Below are positions 24,124-34,924 of a stretch of 64,000 nt of DNA, in pieces. The notes under the pieces were generated by a model that searched no databases, was not told the origin of the DNA, and worked only from the letters and a program-made list of their open reading frames with translations. This DNA comes from Pyrrhosoma nymphula (taxonomy: Eukaryota; Arthropoda; Insecta; Odonata; Coenagrionidae): the NCBI GenBank assembly GCA_963573305.1, contig OY754331.1, positions 12,744,868-12,808,867 of the forward strand. The letters run 5' to 3'. The position numbers and the translations under genes were made by a program. The first letter of the stretch is position 1. Each line of letters begins with the position of its first letter.

Positions 24124-25039
24124 TACTGCATATCACTAAGTCTTGGTCCTTTTGCTTCCCCAATACAGACTCATAAAAAATGTCTACTCTTATTTGGCTA
24201 ATTGAGAGAGAGAACTTAAAATGGTTTTTGAAAAATTGATTTACAAGGGCCTTAAATTAAAGACATAAGCTGTGGTGCTTAATCGATTCCTTGGTTTTTA
24301 ATTATTTTTTCAATCTAATCATGAATTACGAAGAACGAATTCTGCAAAGAAAAGAACACGGACTTAAAGAAAAATAAGACACTGAAGAAATAAGGATCAA
24401 CGTAACATCTCAAGTGAGAATGAAATATGATATTTCCAATCTCTACCTTTGCATCCTAGATTTACTAAATTCTTGACGAGGGTTTAAACACAAAATGCTA
24501 CTTAATAATTGTTTTGAAAATCCCTGAATTCGATCCATTCTATTTACCCTCTATCTGTTGCACTTCTCCTTATTCTTCTCTCATCTATCGCTCTTTATCT
24601 CCTTAATTCTATAAATTCATAGCCAAATGATACTCTGTAATTTATTTGGCAACTTTTGCTCTTTATTATATAGTTCGCTGGCTTTTTTTATTATATAAAC
24701 TGGAACACTGCCAAATATTTGTCAAATTCAATTGGCCTTGAGCCGTTTTTGGACGATAAATAATAAATATATGAATAAAATAAAGTGGCCTCGAAAGCCT
24801 TCACACACATATGAATTACGATACTTTTATTCTAAGGAGTTGATCTCCGTTTAATTCGAATTCTTTGCCTGGAATGCAGAAATAATGATGAAAACCAAGA
24901 ATAAACCAATACATTTTTGGAATGAACTCCGTTTGCTAAAGCTTCAATTTTTCCTTGGTGTTTTTATAACTCCGATCTCGGGTATTTCGATGAATGTCTT
25001 AAATGCCACTTCTTCCCATGGTATCTGGTGATATCTAAG

Positions 25040-25335
25040 TGTCTGGTAGAGGGCGGAGAAAGGCAGCGGTAAAAGAGGCACTTTTCCCAAGAAGTGTGTG
25101 GGCTAGGCGCTGCAGAGAATACTCTGGGGAGATTTTGGCTAAGGGAGAGTTGACACTACAAGGAAGATAGATTGATGAGATGGGAGTGATGAGATGCTGG
25201 GGGTGAAAGCAGGAGCTTCGTGGCGGAAACGAGAAAAAAGCAGCAGAAGGGAAAATCTGCGAGGACTGAGGCAGGTGAGATTAGGAGGGTTGATCGAAGA
25301 AGACACAAGCGTGAAGAGTCGAGGATGAAGACAGC
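25040..25335 (+). repeat. Purine-rich segment
   Basis: G/A-rich on the plus strand, milder than the other islands. Confidence 0.4.
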
Positions 25336-25640
25336 TGACTTTGGCTGACATGAGGTGGGCTAAATTTAATGGAATTTCAAATAGGAATTGGTGAAATAAA
25401 AATAACAGAAAAATTCTTTACCTTCCCTGTACCCGATTGCTGATTTATTCCTTATAAATGTTGGTGACAAACTGTTTATGGCTGGAAGGTAAGGAAAAAC
25501 TACACTTTCCCCTCACTTGGAATACAACTTTATACGTGAAAATAAATCATAGAATATTTTTTATCTTTTTGAACTGCAAATTTTGAACTTTTATTATTGA
25601 ACTTTTAATTTTAATCTATTTTTTCTCTTTTTGAACTTTT

Positions 25641-25849
25641 TGTCAGCCCCGGTGGCGACGGGGTAAAGTCTTCGCCTGCTAAACTGAGGGTCGCGGGTTC
25701 GAGTCCCGCCTGAATGGATTTTTCACCACTCAGGACATGGGTGTTTGTGTTCGTCCATTGTTACATGTTTATACACCCGATGTAAAAGACCGTTCGTGTT
25801 GTTTTCGGGGATGTGAAAATAAATAAATGAATAAATAAATAAATTAAAT
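25641..25849 (+). mobile_element. tRNA-derived SINE (family B), full length
   Basis: It begins CAGCCCCGGTGGCGACGGGG, has an exact box B GGTTCGAGTCC at 25696-25706, a tRNA-unrelated body containing TGTTTGTGTTCGTCC, and ends in an AAAT/GAAT-unit tail at 25817-25849. Two more copies of the family lie at 31538-31690 and 38880-39074. Upstream, TTTGAACTTTT occurs three times; one may be a target-site remnant. Such elements depend on a partner LINE for mobility. Confidence 0.85.
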
Positions 25850-26865
25850 ATTTACTATGGTATCTTAGTAGTAAGAAGTATTATAAATACATTGTGTATA
25901 GTATTAAAAATATTTAACGCAAAACATTAACATGCAAACTGTTACTCCTCCAAATTTTTTATGTCACTACGATATCGTCCTGATAAAAAATGTCATAGAA
26001 AATCCTGTTGATTTTTATCCCTTGCTATTTCTTCCTTCTCTCGCAGTCAGGGTGTGCTAATTCTGTTTGCTGCTTCCAATCACATTATCCGTCGTTGCGC
26101 TCTGGTTTTAAAAATACTTACTAATGTAACTAAGTGTAACGTAACAGACTCTACTGTATATTTGAAATTAGTATTATAGTATCTTTGGTGGCGCTATGGT
26201 CGGCTGCTGAATCCCTCCGGAACACTTACCTTACCTTTTTCAATGTATACTTTAACGGTGCGACGTATCTCTTAACACACACACCTCTCCTTACCGATAC
26301 CTTTTAGCCTTGCCCTGGCTGCTCTGTTATATAAATACCGAACACACGGATAACCTTTACAAAGAAATTCATTCACCAATATAAACACAGAAAATACTAT
26401 GTTTGACTGGTTCAATTTATACAATGATATTAATGAGATTTTAACAAAATAGAGATGAGCCATTGGTTATGATGTATGACAAGACACTTGGAAATGACCA
26501 AAAGGAATTAGCAAATTCTTTTAAAATAATGGCTCTATGGATTAATCCTATGAATATTTCGTTCTAGACCTTGAATTATTATCAACTGACTCTTTCCAAG
26601 TTAACTTTACATAGTAATTACGTTCAAATACCAACATTTGAAAAAAATACTAAGAAGGTCCCTTTAACAAACACACAAACGCCTTTTAAATTTAGTTTTA
26701 AAACATTTATATTATTAATAATTTTGAATTCGTCCACTCCGACTGATACTACCCTCCGGAGATTCATTTGGCGGACTATTTAACCTTCGCAATATTTTAC
26801 CGGGAGGAATGCCATCGCGTCATGTGAATGCAAGGCTGTATCTTCAATGGAGGTAAATGTGGTGC
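25850..26865. other. AT-rich non-coding stretch
   Basis: No gene or known repeat recognised. Confidence 0.45.
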
Positions 26866-26871
26866 TTTCCC

Positions 26872-27160
26872 GTTATCTTCCACCTCGCAGTATTCAAGCC
26901 GATTCCACAACCTTCACTCTTGCCCTTAGCAGTTGATACTGGACCCAACTTCTTGATCTGGGCCAGCAGTGTTTACCACTGAGACTGCTGCCTCTTAACA
27001 TTGGGGCCGGACAGTTAGGGTAGTATGTGGAAATTTTTCGTTCCACGAAAGTCTGAATTCTTCTAATTTCGTATTTTTCCATCATCACTCGGTCTCGAGT
27101 CTGTAACTTTCGGGTTTGGAGCCGCCACCGCCATGGACCACTCCGGCCCCGTTTACAGAC
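26872..27160 (-). mobile_element. tRNA-derived SINE (family C), copy 1
   Basis: Read on the minus strand it starts with a tRNA-like head (GGCCGGAGTGGTCCATGGCG ... CCGAAAGTTACAGACTCGAGACC interrupted, with a degenerate box B). The body ends GGAAGATAACGGGAAAGCACCAC. It aligns by eye over nearly 300 bases with 53736-54066, for example ATTCTTCTAATTTCG/TTTTTCCATCATCAC here against TTTTGTCCATCACTATATT there. I recognise the GGCAACGGGAAACCACC-like terminus as a recurrent arthropod SINE feature but cannot name the family. Confidence 0.6.
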
Positions 27161-27164
27161 GTAT

Positions 27165-28370
27165 AATGGTCTAACAGGGCATTTATGATCACACATGCGA
27201 CAATTTACATGTCTGGGCTGCTGATTAACGTCGGAGTGTGCATCCTGTGTAGGCTGATCCCTGCTCACCGCCCTTGTAGTCTGCCTGGCGTCAATCCGAG
27301 TCAGCTGGTCTCCTTCCCTTCAGGCCATGTATCTTTATTTCTCAAACTGGGTCATCACTGCGTAAGGTTAACTGGATTACGGAATTCGATTTTGATGTGA
27401 AGACGTTCAATACAAGTCAGCAATTGTTAATGAAAGAGCTATGAGGTGTGGTAGCGTCACGTTTAAATACCCTACAGCTAAGTGCATTGTTATCACCCAC
27501 GTCTGTAACTTTCTGGTAAACACCTGTACTCGGCGAGGCGTCCGTCTCAGGCATAGTTATTTGGAGTAGCGTGATAGGTTCACCCTGATTTTTGTGTCGT
27601 CTGATTTGCCTGTAATGTTTACCTTTAGAGCTGGGCTGCAATTGGTCGGTTTCATACTCCGAAACTCCCGATTCGCTCGTAATGCCAGCACCCTCTCATC
27701 TGCACTGTACACGTTTAAATTCATGTGGGTTTATGCAATATGTAGAAGATTTGTTATTATGCAATGGAAAATATTTGATTGATATTAAAAGAACCATGAT
27801 AAGAATTTCATATGCATCTTGAATAAATATGATAGTTTTTAAAGTCAATCTATTTATTATATCAACAGATTTTTTAATATGATTTTTTTTGCAGGTAAGA
27901 AACGTGAAGGATAATCAAAGCTTTAGAAGTGAATAATGAGGACAGCCTTCCTAGTTCAACTTTACTGAGTAAGTAATACAATGAACACCCATTTAGAAAA
28001 ATTTAAGAACTTTTTATCTATTCCCAAGGTATCGATTGTAGGATAATTCTGAAACGACAGTGGGCATTCATACTAGAGGTTATTCATAGCTAGTTTAATT
28101 TACGCGTTGATGGTTTTTGTTTTCTTTAAAACTATTACTGAAGCTCATCAGAATATCAAATGAATTGGAAGCAATGAATTGTATACTCAATATTCAATAA
28201 TGAAAGATATAAATGACTTCAGCTAAAATATTCGAGAGAAAAATACGTTGGGGTTATTTTTCTAGAAAAATCGTGAAAAATCGATTACTTTATAGGCTAA
28301 CTAGTATGAGACGATGATGTGTACGAGGAGTAAAAAAAATAAATTGTTACCCCTAAATATGTACAAGGAA
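27165..28370. other. Non-coding stretch
   Basis: No gene recognised. Base composition is less AT-rich at 27170-27700 and then AT-rich; no repeats evident. Confidence 0.4.
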
Positions 28371-28375
28371 GAGGT

Positions 28376-28437
28376 ACATCTACATGTATAAAATACCCTG
28401 CAAGCCACCTCAGGGGTGTGTGGCAGGGAAGGGTACG
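28376..28437 (-). mobile_element. CR1-like LINE 3' terminus, short fragment
   Basis: Minus strand: TACCCTTCCCTGCCACACAC, then CTGAGGTGGCTTGCAGGGTA, then a short ACATGTAGATG tail. It matches the terminal motif (CCACACxCCTxxxGxGGCTTGCxGGGTAxxATGTAGATG) shared with the fragments near 36.9, 50.5 and 58.6 kb. Confidence 0.7.
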
Positions 28438-29450
28438 ACGTAAAATGTTTTGGTTTTATTGGCAGATTTTGAGTATTGTAAGAAAATTAATTTTTAAAGT
28501 ATTGATTTTCAACGTAAAATATGGATTCCATATAATTATTAGGTATATAAAAATACTGAAACAATGCCTCACTCAATTCATTAATATTACTGGTATAACA
28601 GTTGAATTGTCATTTAAGGATGCATTGTGTTGGAGGGAAGGGGCCTCTAAAGTTGCACTTTAGCAATAACCCTTAATTTTTATGTTTATATGCTTTAAAA
28701 TTAATATACCCTACTTGGTAAAAGCAAAATAATATGCTAGTGACACTTTGAATGGTCCAAAAAAGTCCAGCAATGATATTCGCAAAAGTTGGATTGAATT
28801 TACTAAAGTTAATCTGAGGTAATATTATTTTCAAAAGTAGTTTCTTATCACGTGTGCCCTTAACTACACCAATCTCTTGGTTTATGCTGATTTTTTGCCT
28901 GCTATCCTCTGCTATTCAGAAAAAATGAACAACATTTCAGAGAATAACAAAATAATGAAGAACGTGTTCAATTTGCGTGAAATGAAGCGTTTGCAACCGT
29001 CACCAACAGCATTTATCCACTGAGTGTTGATGTAGGCATCTTTTTAACGTCACATTCCCTTGTTTGTGTAAACATTTTAACCAACGTTTTCTTTTGGAAA
29101 AATTAAATACTTCTTATTGGCGGAGGAATGCATATGGTGGCAAGTGTTTTATACATGGATGATGAGAAGTTTAATATAGCTAGGATAGTCACATCTAAGT
29201 GGGAAGTGTATTATCTCTATCATAGAAGAGCTGCCGTAGGCTATAATGCTAGCAACAAGACTTTTATGATCTTGAAAATGGTCCTATCTTTAATGACTCC
29301 GAAGTTCTATATAGGGTGAAATGATTGAATAAGTACAATTAAATATATGTACCTTGATGAATTCATACGTCGGCCATGTTTTGAGAATAACTTGGGAGAG
29401 AAAAATGCATTGCGAAGGGTGTCATGCAGAGGAGAAAGCGTTGTAATAAA
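28438..29450. other. AT-rich non-coding stretch
   Basis: No gene recognised. Short frames (for example 29128-29319 plus) match nothing known. Confidence 0.45.
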
Positions 29451-30260
29451 CGGTCACGGGTGGAAGGAGGCAAAGAAGTAGCTCACTCGGAGGAAGACGA
29501 GGATTGTGAGAGCAAGAGGAGACAATGAGACGGCAAGGTGGGAGCGAAAGGGAGAGGAATTAGAGAGAGAGAGAGGAGGAAGAGTGGGGAGGAGTGAGAG
29601 AGGAAGTGGAACGAGGAGATGGAAAATGGAAGGGGGGGGGAAGGAGAAATGGGGGTTAGAAGAAGGAGTGGCATTGCACGTGATGACGAAAGGTCCTGTG
29701 TCGGATGCTTGGAGACTTTAGTTGAAGAACTTGGCTGTAAACAACTTTCGGAGACTTGAATTGAGGAGCACTCGGGGGGGGGGGGGGTTGGGGAGGAGAG
29801 GAGGGTTGGTGAGAGGGAAGTAGATGGAGGAGGAGGGGATGGGGGATGAGAATTGCACGGAGGTGGATGATGAAAGTGGGGAGAAGGAGTCAAAGGAAAC
29901 AGTTGGCTGAGGAAGGAGGGAGGGAGGGAGGGAGAGAGTAAGAAGACGGAGGAAGGCAGAAGAACAAAGAGGTTGAGACAGAGGGATTGTTCGTGGTTAG
30001 GGACGAAACGCAAAAAGGACCCTGGGAGAGGAGGGAGGAATGAGGGTAAAGAAGCAGGGACAGGGCCTGAGGGGGTGGGGAAGAGAATTAGTCGTCGTCG
30101 GCGAGGCAGTGTGCTAAAGATGACAGGAGAGGAAGAAGAGACGCAGCCAAGGAGGGAGGCAGAGAGTAAGTGACAGATGAGTCGAGGCTTGGAGGGGGGA
30201 GTGGCAGGTAAGGGGAGGGGGACGAAGGTGGAGGGGGGCGAGGAAAACATTCCCCTTCTC
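29450..30260 (+). repeat. Large purine-rich island with poly-G
   Basis: Around 800 bases of almost pure G/A on the plus strand, including a run of about 14 G near 29774, GGGAGGGAGGGAGGGAG at about 29917 and many GGAGG words. The longest open frame of the window (255 codons, minus strand, Ser/Pro/Leu) lies here solely because its template is CT-rich and nearly stop-free. G-quadruplex or triplex formation is chemically plausible; biological function is unknown. Confidence 0.7.
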
Positions 30261-30534
30261 TGAATATGTCGCCGCGACCTTTATTAGCCGGATGCCCTTA
30301 TGGCACGCAGTAACAATGCAAGGCTCACCACTGGCACTTACACCTTAAAAGGAATCCACTTCCTGCTCTAAATTAGGTAGGCACTCTCTGCTACGTTTGG
30401 CTCACTAAAATAGTCGCTTTGGGGAGGCAGTAAATCAGGAGACGCGCTTTGAACTTCGCATTTTCGTAATAGTGCAAGGAAAGTAAAAACTCATCCTTTA
30501 CAACTTACTTAAAATTGTTTTTATGTAGTATTTA

Positions 30535-30645
30535 ACTGACCATTGGTAGTGCGATATTCTACAGGGGAAAAATCATTCGCCTTTACCAGTATAAGAACCC
30601 GGATCCCTAGATTTCACACCGAGTGTTTTAGCCAGTTAAGCTAGG
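30535..30645 (-). mobile_element. tRNA-derived SINE (family D), left copy of head-to-head pair
   Basis: Minus strand: GGTACCTAGCTTAACTGGCT (box A region), then GATCCGGGTTCTTATACTGG (degenerate box B), then AATGATTTTTCCCCTGTAGA and ATATCGCACTACC. The right copy begins about 10-20 bases away in the opposite orientation. Confidence 0.7.
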
Positions 30646-30654
30646 TACCAAAAC

Positions 30655-30775
30655 GTAATTTCCTAGGAGGACACATCAGCGCGAAATAGAAGGATCCGGG
30701 TTCGAATCCCGGTCCAGATTAATGATTTTTCCTCTGTGAAATATCGCACTTATTTGAACTTGCTGGTGGCTCCGT
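30655..30775 (+). mobile_element. tRNA-derived SINE (family D), right copy of head-to-head pair
   Basis: Plus strand: GATCCGGGTTCGAATCCCGG is an intact box B, followed by AATGATTTTTCCTCTGTGAA and ATATCGCAC, the same body as the left copy. The box A half is largely missing or diverged. The tRNA T-arm is intact but no cloverleaf can be completed, so this is not called a tRNA gene. Confidence 0.7.
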
Positions 30776-31535
30776 AAAAAGTTACACCGTGGCTAGTCCC
30801 GATGTCTTCAAAAATTAGCCACTGGCGAGTACGATGCCTCCGTTGTCTTATTGTTGACTGGTGTTGTGCATGGCCATGAAGATTTTACAAAGTCTTAGGA
30901 CATAGGCAGGAAAATCACCAGTGATGAATATTCAAAATTATGTTTTTGAGTAGAAAAATAATTTAAATTTATTCGAAAAGTCTGTCATTAAATAAGGTTA
31001 GAAAATATAATTATTGTACTTTCGAAGGAGCAACGTTTTGCTTAAATTGGAGCTATCAAAAAAGAAATAAATATTTGGATGATTGAGCATAGGCATCGGT
31101 TTTTATTATCAACTCTTTCCTTTTCGTTGGCTGAGTTCACAGTTCACCGCATTCACGGGATCACACTGAGAAGGCTAATAAGAAGATCAGGGAGGAATAT
31201 ACTGCATTAACCTTTCTACGTCTACACATAACACTTCAAACCGTCACAAGGGTAAATGACAGATTTACAGAACACCAGCCATTTATAGGAGGAAGAACTA
31301 GAAAAATAGATGGCGAGTTAGAAGAGACGGGTGTTTTTGCGTACCATTAAAAGCATTAATTCCCTTTATCCAACATACTTTCGAAAATATTCCTCTCCTG
31401 AAGGAATTCGTTTTCCATGTCATTACTCCCTTCCATTGCCTCTGCATAGTTTCTTGGTCAAGGACTTTTATGTCCGAGTTAAAGTCCAAATGTTGGTTCT
31501 GGTACTTATAAAATAATTTCCCTCACAATAACCTA
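30776..31535. other. Non-coding stretch
   Basis: No gene recognised. The part at 30776-30900 may be the tail of the family D SINE. Confidence 0.4.
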
Positions 31536-31537
31536 AT

Positions 31538-31690
31538 CGGCCCAGGTGGCGGCGCGGGGTAAAGTCCGACTGGGTAGAAACTTTACACCTCCCAGGGAAT
31601 GGTTGTTAGTGTTCGTCATAAATCTAATAAATTGGCAGTAATTGGCGTCAGCTGTTGCCAATACAGAAATTATTTATTTATTTATTTTGT
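31538..31690 (+). mobile_element. SINE (family B), internally deleted
   Basis: It starts CGGCCCAGGTGGCGGCGCGG like the other family B copies. At AAAGTCC it jumps straight to GACTGGGTAGAAACTTTACA, skipping about 50 bases that contain box B. It then continues CCTCCCAGGGAATGGTTGTTAGTGTTCG interrupted and ends in TTAT/TTTA units. Loss of box B would make it transcriptionally dead. Confidence 0.75.
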
Positions 31691-32350
31691 TTTGCCTCTG
31701 CCACTTCTCCATAGACACTCTGTTTTTACTGTAGATCTTAATATTCCACCTCTTTTGAACCTCTAATCACCACATTCATCTATATTTTTCTTGGTGCATG
31801 ATATTTGCAATGCATTTTCAATTTCTATGTTGAAGAAAATCAAATCTTTTCACTTGAGAGTGATTTAATCAGAATTCATTATATCTCTAGAAGTCGTCGC
31901 ATACAACAAGTTGACGAGAGAGGCGAGTAGAGGAGGAACTGAACCGTGATCAAGTCAGATTGCGAATGACTGATAGTTTGTGCGACAAAATGCACGTCGC
32001 GAGAATATTCCAAATTTAAGGCAACGGGCAACCATTTTTTTGCATGTTGGTCAAGGTGAGGATTTTTCTTCATTTATTTACATAACTACGTGATTACTCT
32101 TAAGAGTATTGCTTCGGTGACCCAAATCCGGATTCGTTATTTTTCCACTCCAGAATGTTTTTGTGCTGCGCATTCCACATTTTCTTTCTTTCTCTCTCTC
32201 TCCTCTTCGCTCCTTTCTCGCAGCGGAGTGATCATTAAGTTTTTACACCGTAATTAATTGCCGCGGACGTAATTCCTTTCCGTGCACATTCATCCCCTTT
32301 TCAAACAGTCTCATTAAAATGCGATGAATTTAGACTCGGTCATTATGGGG
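31691..32350. other. AT-rich non-coding stretch
   Basis: No gene recognised; a short CT-rich run lies near 32187-32215. Confidence 0.4.
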
Positions 32351-32780
32351 AATGACAGGAGAAAAAAAAACTAGATAATAATCGTGGAGGTGGGTGGGTT
32401 GGGAATTGTGGAGCCCAATATAAAGGGTGGTTGCGAAATTGGGATGGGAGGAGATAAGCTGCAGGGTGGGATAATTGGCATTAAATTATTAGAGGAGAGA
32501 GAGAGAGAAATATGGTTATAAAATGGTTGTGTGACGGCGACGAGCGGAGTCGAAGGGACGAAGATAAGAGGGAAAGGAAGGAGTAAGAGGGTCCAGACAG
32601 ATGGATTTAAGAAAAGTGCTGAATCCGCGAGAAATGAAAAGTGAAATGGGGATGGGGAGTGAGAGAGGGTTGGAAGGGTTACCCTAAGGGTTCGCGTAAG
32701 AATCGAGGAAATTTGAGGCGAGACTTGGAGTGGAAGGGGGAGGTGTTTTTGACTGCTTCAGGTGGAAGGTAGTCTAGGAA
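32350..32780 (+). repeat. Purine-rich island
   Basis: G/A-rich plus strand with GAGAGAGAGAGA near 32491-32506 and many GGGA words. It directly abuts the 3' end of the minus-strand LINE fragment that follows. Confidence 0.5.
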
Positions 32781-32782
32781 AG

Positions 32783-33345
32783 GAATAGAATAGAATAGAA
32801 AACAAATATATTGTTCTAGGACAGAACCTATGGAACATGCAATCGATACAGAAAAATACAAGCTCTGTGGTATTAAAAAAAATCTACAAGTCACCTTGCT
32901 TTAAAAACACGAAAACAAAAAAAAACATTCCAGATACTATTGCAACACAAACATAATATGAAATCAAATATAATGAAAGATTTTACAAAGAAAATTATCA
33001 AGTCAAGTCAATATAATATGTACAAACATACAAGAACCTTTTAATGAATTTAACTTACATTCTTCGAAAGAACAAAAATCAATAAATGTGAGAACGATTG
33101 AGGTACACCTTCAATCACCATAACATTCATCAATCAGGTATGCAAACATTTTTAATTTGAATTGGTTTAAATTATTAGCATTCAATATATAGCCAGGAAT
33201 ATCATTCCATACCCTTATACATGAATTAATAGTGGATAATTGGTACAGAGTTGTTCTACATTTAGGAACTTTAAATCGTTTTATGACTCGAAAAGGACTA
33301 TTTAATACATCACTAAGGTTTACAATTACATTTTCATAGAGATAA
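32783..33345 (-). pseudogene. LINE 3' end with ORF2 C-terminus
   Basis: On the minus strand, 33338 down to 33111 is an uninterrupted frame ending in TGA. It reads NSPFRVIKRFKVPKC, then INSCIRVWNDIPGYILNANN and LNQFKLKMFAYLIDECYGD. This is the final block of many LINE reverse-transcriptase proteins (family pattern: basic stretch, S-x-R-x-WN-x-L/IP, then x-F-K-x3-K-x-L). The remaining 330 bases are 3' UTR, ending at a TTCTATTCTATTCTATTC tail (32783-32800 on the plus strand as GAATAGAATAG). The tail marks the true 3' terminus; the 5' part is truncated near 33345. Confidence 0.7.
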
Positions 33346-33379
33346 TCCGGTGCTGACAGCGGGGAGGTGGAAGGAAGGA

Positions 33380-33960
33380 AATTGGAGTTTATTTAAAATG
33401 TATTGCTCCGTAAAAAAGTACATATTATAATACACATAAAATGAAAAACAATTTGGAGCTAGAAGTCCCCCAAGGCAATCGGTCTGAGGGTGTAGACACC
33501 ATCAAAATGAAATAATGAAATACTGCTGACCCAGCTAACCTACAATGAAATTCAACATAACACACATTAACAATGATATCTTGCATATTGCACCATAAAT
33601 ACTCAGATAACTAAATATTTACCACAAAGCATTGTACAGACGTATCGATACACTTGAAGTACAATCAAGAGCTTATTTACGGAAAAAAGAAGGAATTTAC
33701 ATTTTCTATATTCAATAGCCATAGATTTAGACAATTTAAGAATCCACTTAACCTCTTTGCAGTCTTAACATTTCTAGGTAATATATTAAACACATTTGGC
33801 CCTATTTAAATGGAGGAACGTTTATACCAAGTTAGGTAGGGCTTCGGCAAAGCATTACAAAAGTTATTTCTAAGTGTAGTGTGAAGTGTAGGCTGGCCAT
33901 ACATACATATGGCGACGCGGTAGCTTCGCGAGTCAAAAAATGGTTTACGGTGCTATGAGT
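33380..33960 (-). pseudogene. Second LINE 3' fragment
   Basis: The minus strand at about 33690-33860 reads, with a frameshift, ALPKPYLTWYKRSSI then GPNVFNILPRNVKTAKRLSGFLN, again the C-terminal LINE block (G-x3-FN-x-LP-x-x-x-K-x3-S/L-x-x-F). It is more degraded than its neighbour and differs in sequence, so it is a separate insertion in the same orientation. The 3' end lies near 33380, where purine-rich sequence separates the two elements. Confidence 0.5.
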
Positions 33961-34680
33961 ACGCAGAGAATTAGAAAAAGAGCTTGTAGTAGATCAGTGG
34001 AAGGATGCAATGACGTAGCAAATGTTTTGCCCAAATCGTTCGATTAATCGAGTTTCTTGATGGTTATCCTGCGAGATTTGGTGACTGTGGAATGCGCCGG
34101 AATGCTTTTCCACATTTGAGGACAGGCTACTAGGATTGTTTGGGCAAGGATTGGTCAGGGAATCGAGTAATGGTATAAAGAAACCTGGCGTCCGGAATCG
34201 CCAGCTCTTAGAGATCAGGGAGCCACTCCTTGACCAAACCTGCCCTCGGAAAAGTTCAGATCATGCGAATTTCGGCATGGCAAAGAGGAAATTATTTAAA
34301 CCCCACACTTTATTTATAGAACTCAAAGAGATGATAAAATAAAAGAGATACTCTACCGAACTATTGATTACGGATATCCCTGCTTCCCTCGCACATTCGT
34401 GGCAACAGCAATAATGAGGGAGACATTTAAATACTTTTTACATGAAACTATCTTTCTCATTTCCATCTCCAAATTACTTTTCCCAATTCCCTAAATTTTC
34501 AAGGTTAGTGTCCTAACACCCCCTGCCACTCGTGGATTAGTATGGAAACGTAGATCCTCAAAATCAAGCAAGTTAGCTATTGAGTGCGACCAGGAGCGCT
34601 CAACAATTCCAGCAAGCACGGAGGCCATGGGGAATACTAACAAACTATTCGTCAAGAAAAAACGCATCGCATGAATTTTG
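33961..34680. other. Non-coding stretch
   Basis: No gene recognised. Part of it (to about 34110) may belong to the preceding LINE fragment. Confidence 0.35.
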
Positions 34681-34920
34681 TTTTCGGTAAGGTGAAGGTG
34701 GGCTAGAGTGAGGAATATTTTGGATACCGGCAGGGGTAGCAGAGCGAAGAAAAATGAGAAGGAGCATAATTTGGAGGAGGAGGGGAGGGGAGGAAGGAAT
34801 GGGGGCGGGGGATGACAGAAAGTTGACGCGAAGGTATCAGGGAGAGGGACGACTTTGCGCTTAAAGGGGAAGGCGAACCCGGGGAAGAAACAGAAGAAAA
34901 TACGTAGGGGCAGTTGGGAT
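34680..34920 (+). repeat. Purine-rich island
   Basis: G/A-rich plus strand with GGAGGAGGAGGGGAGGGGAG at about 34772. No credible gene. Confidence 0.5.
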
Positions 34921-34924
34921 ATAT

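Larger units (their letters stand above)
22740..25040. other. AT-rich non-coding stretch
   Basis: Nothing is recognised except a 158-codon minus-strand frame and an adjacent perfect hairpin, listed separately. Towards 24720-24790 the sequence ending in AATAAATATATGAATAAAATAAA may be a degraded retroelement tail. Confidence 0.45.

Noticed and set aside
29483..30250. 255-codon minus-strand open frame, the longest in the window
   Set aside because: The template is almost pure CT, which makes stop codons rare. The product is Ser/Pro/Leu low-complexity without any domain.
30690..30720. A tRNA gene suggested by an intact T-arm sequence
   Set aside because: The acceptor and D-arm halves cannot be completed, and the flanking body matches an inverted SINE copy.
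34136..34342. 68-codon plus-strand frame
   Set aside because: It matches no family I know, and no splice or promoter signals support it.
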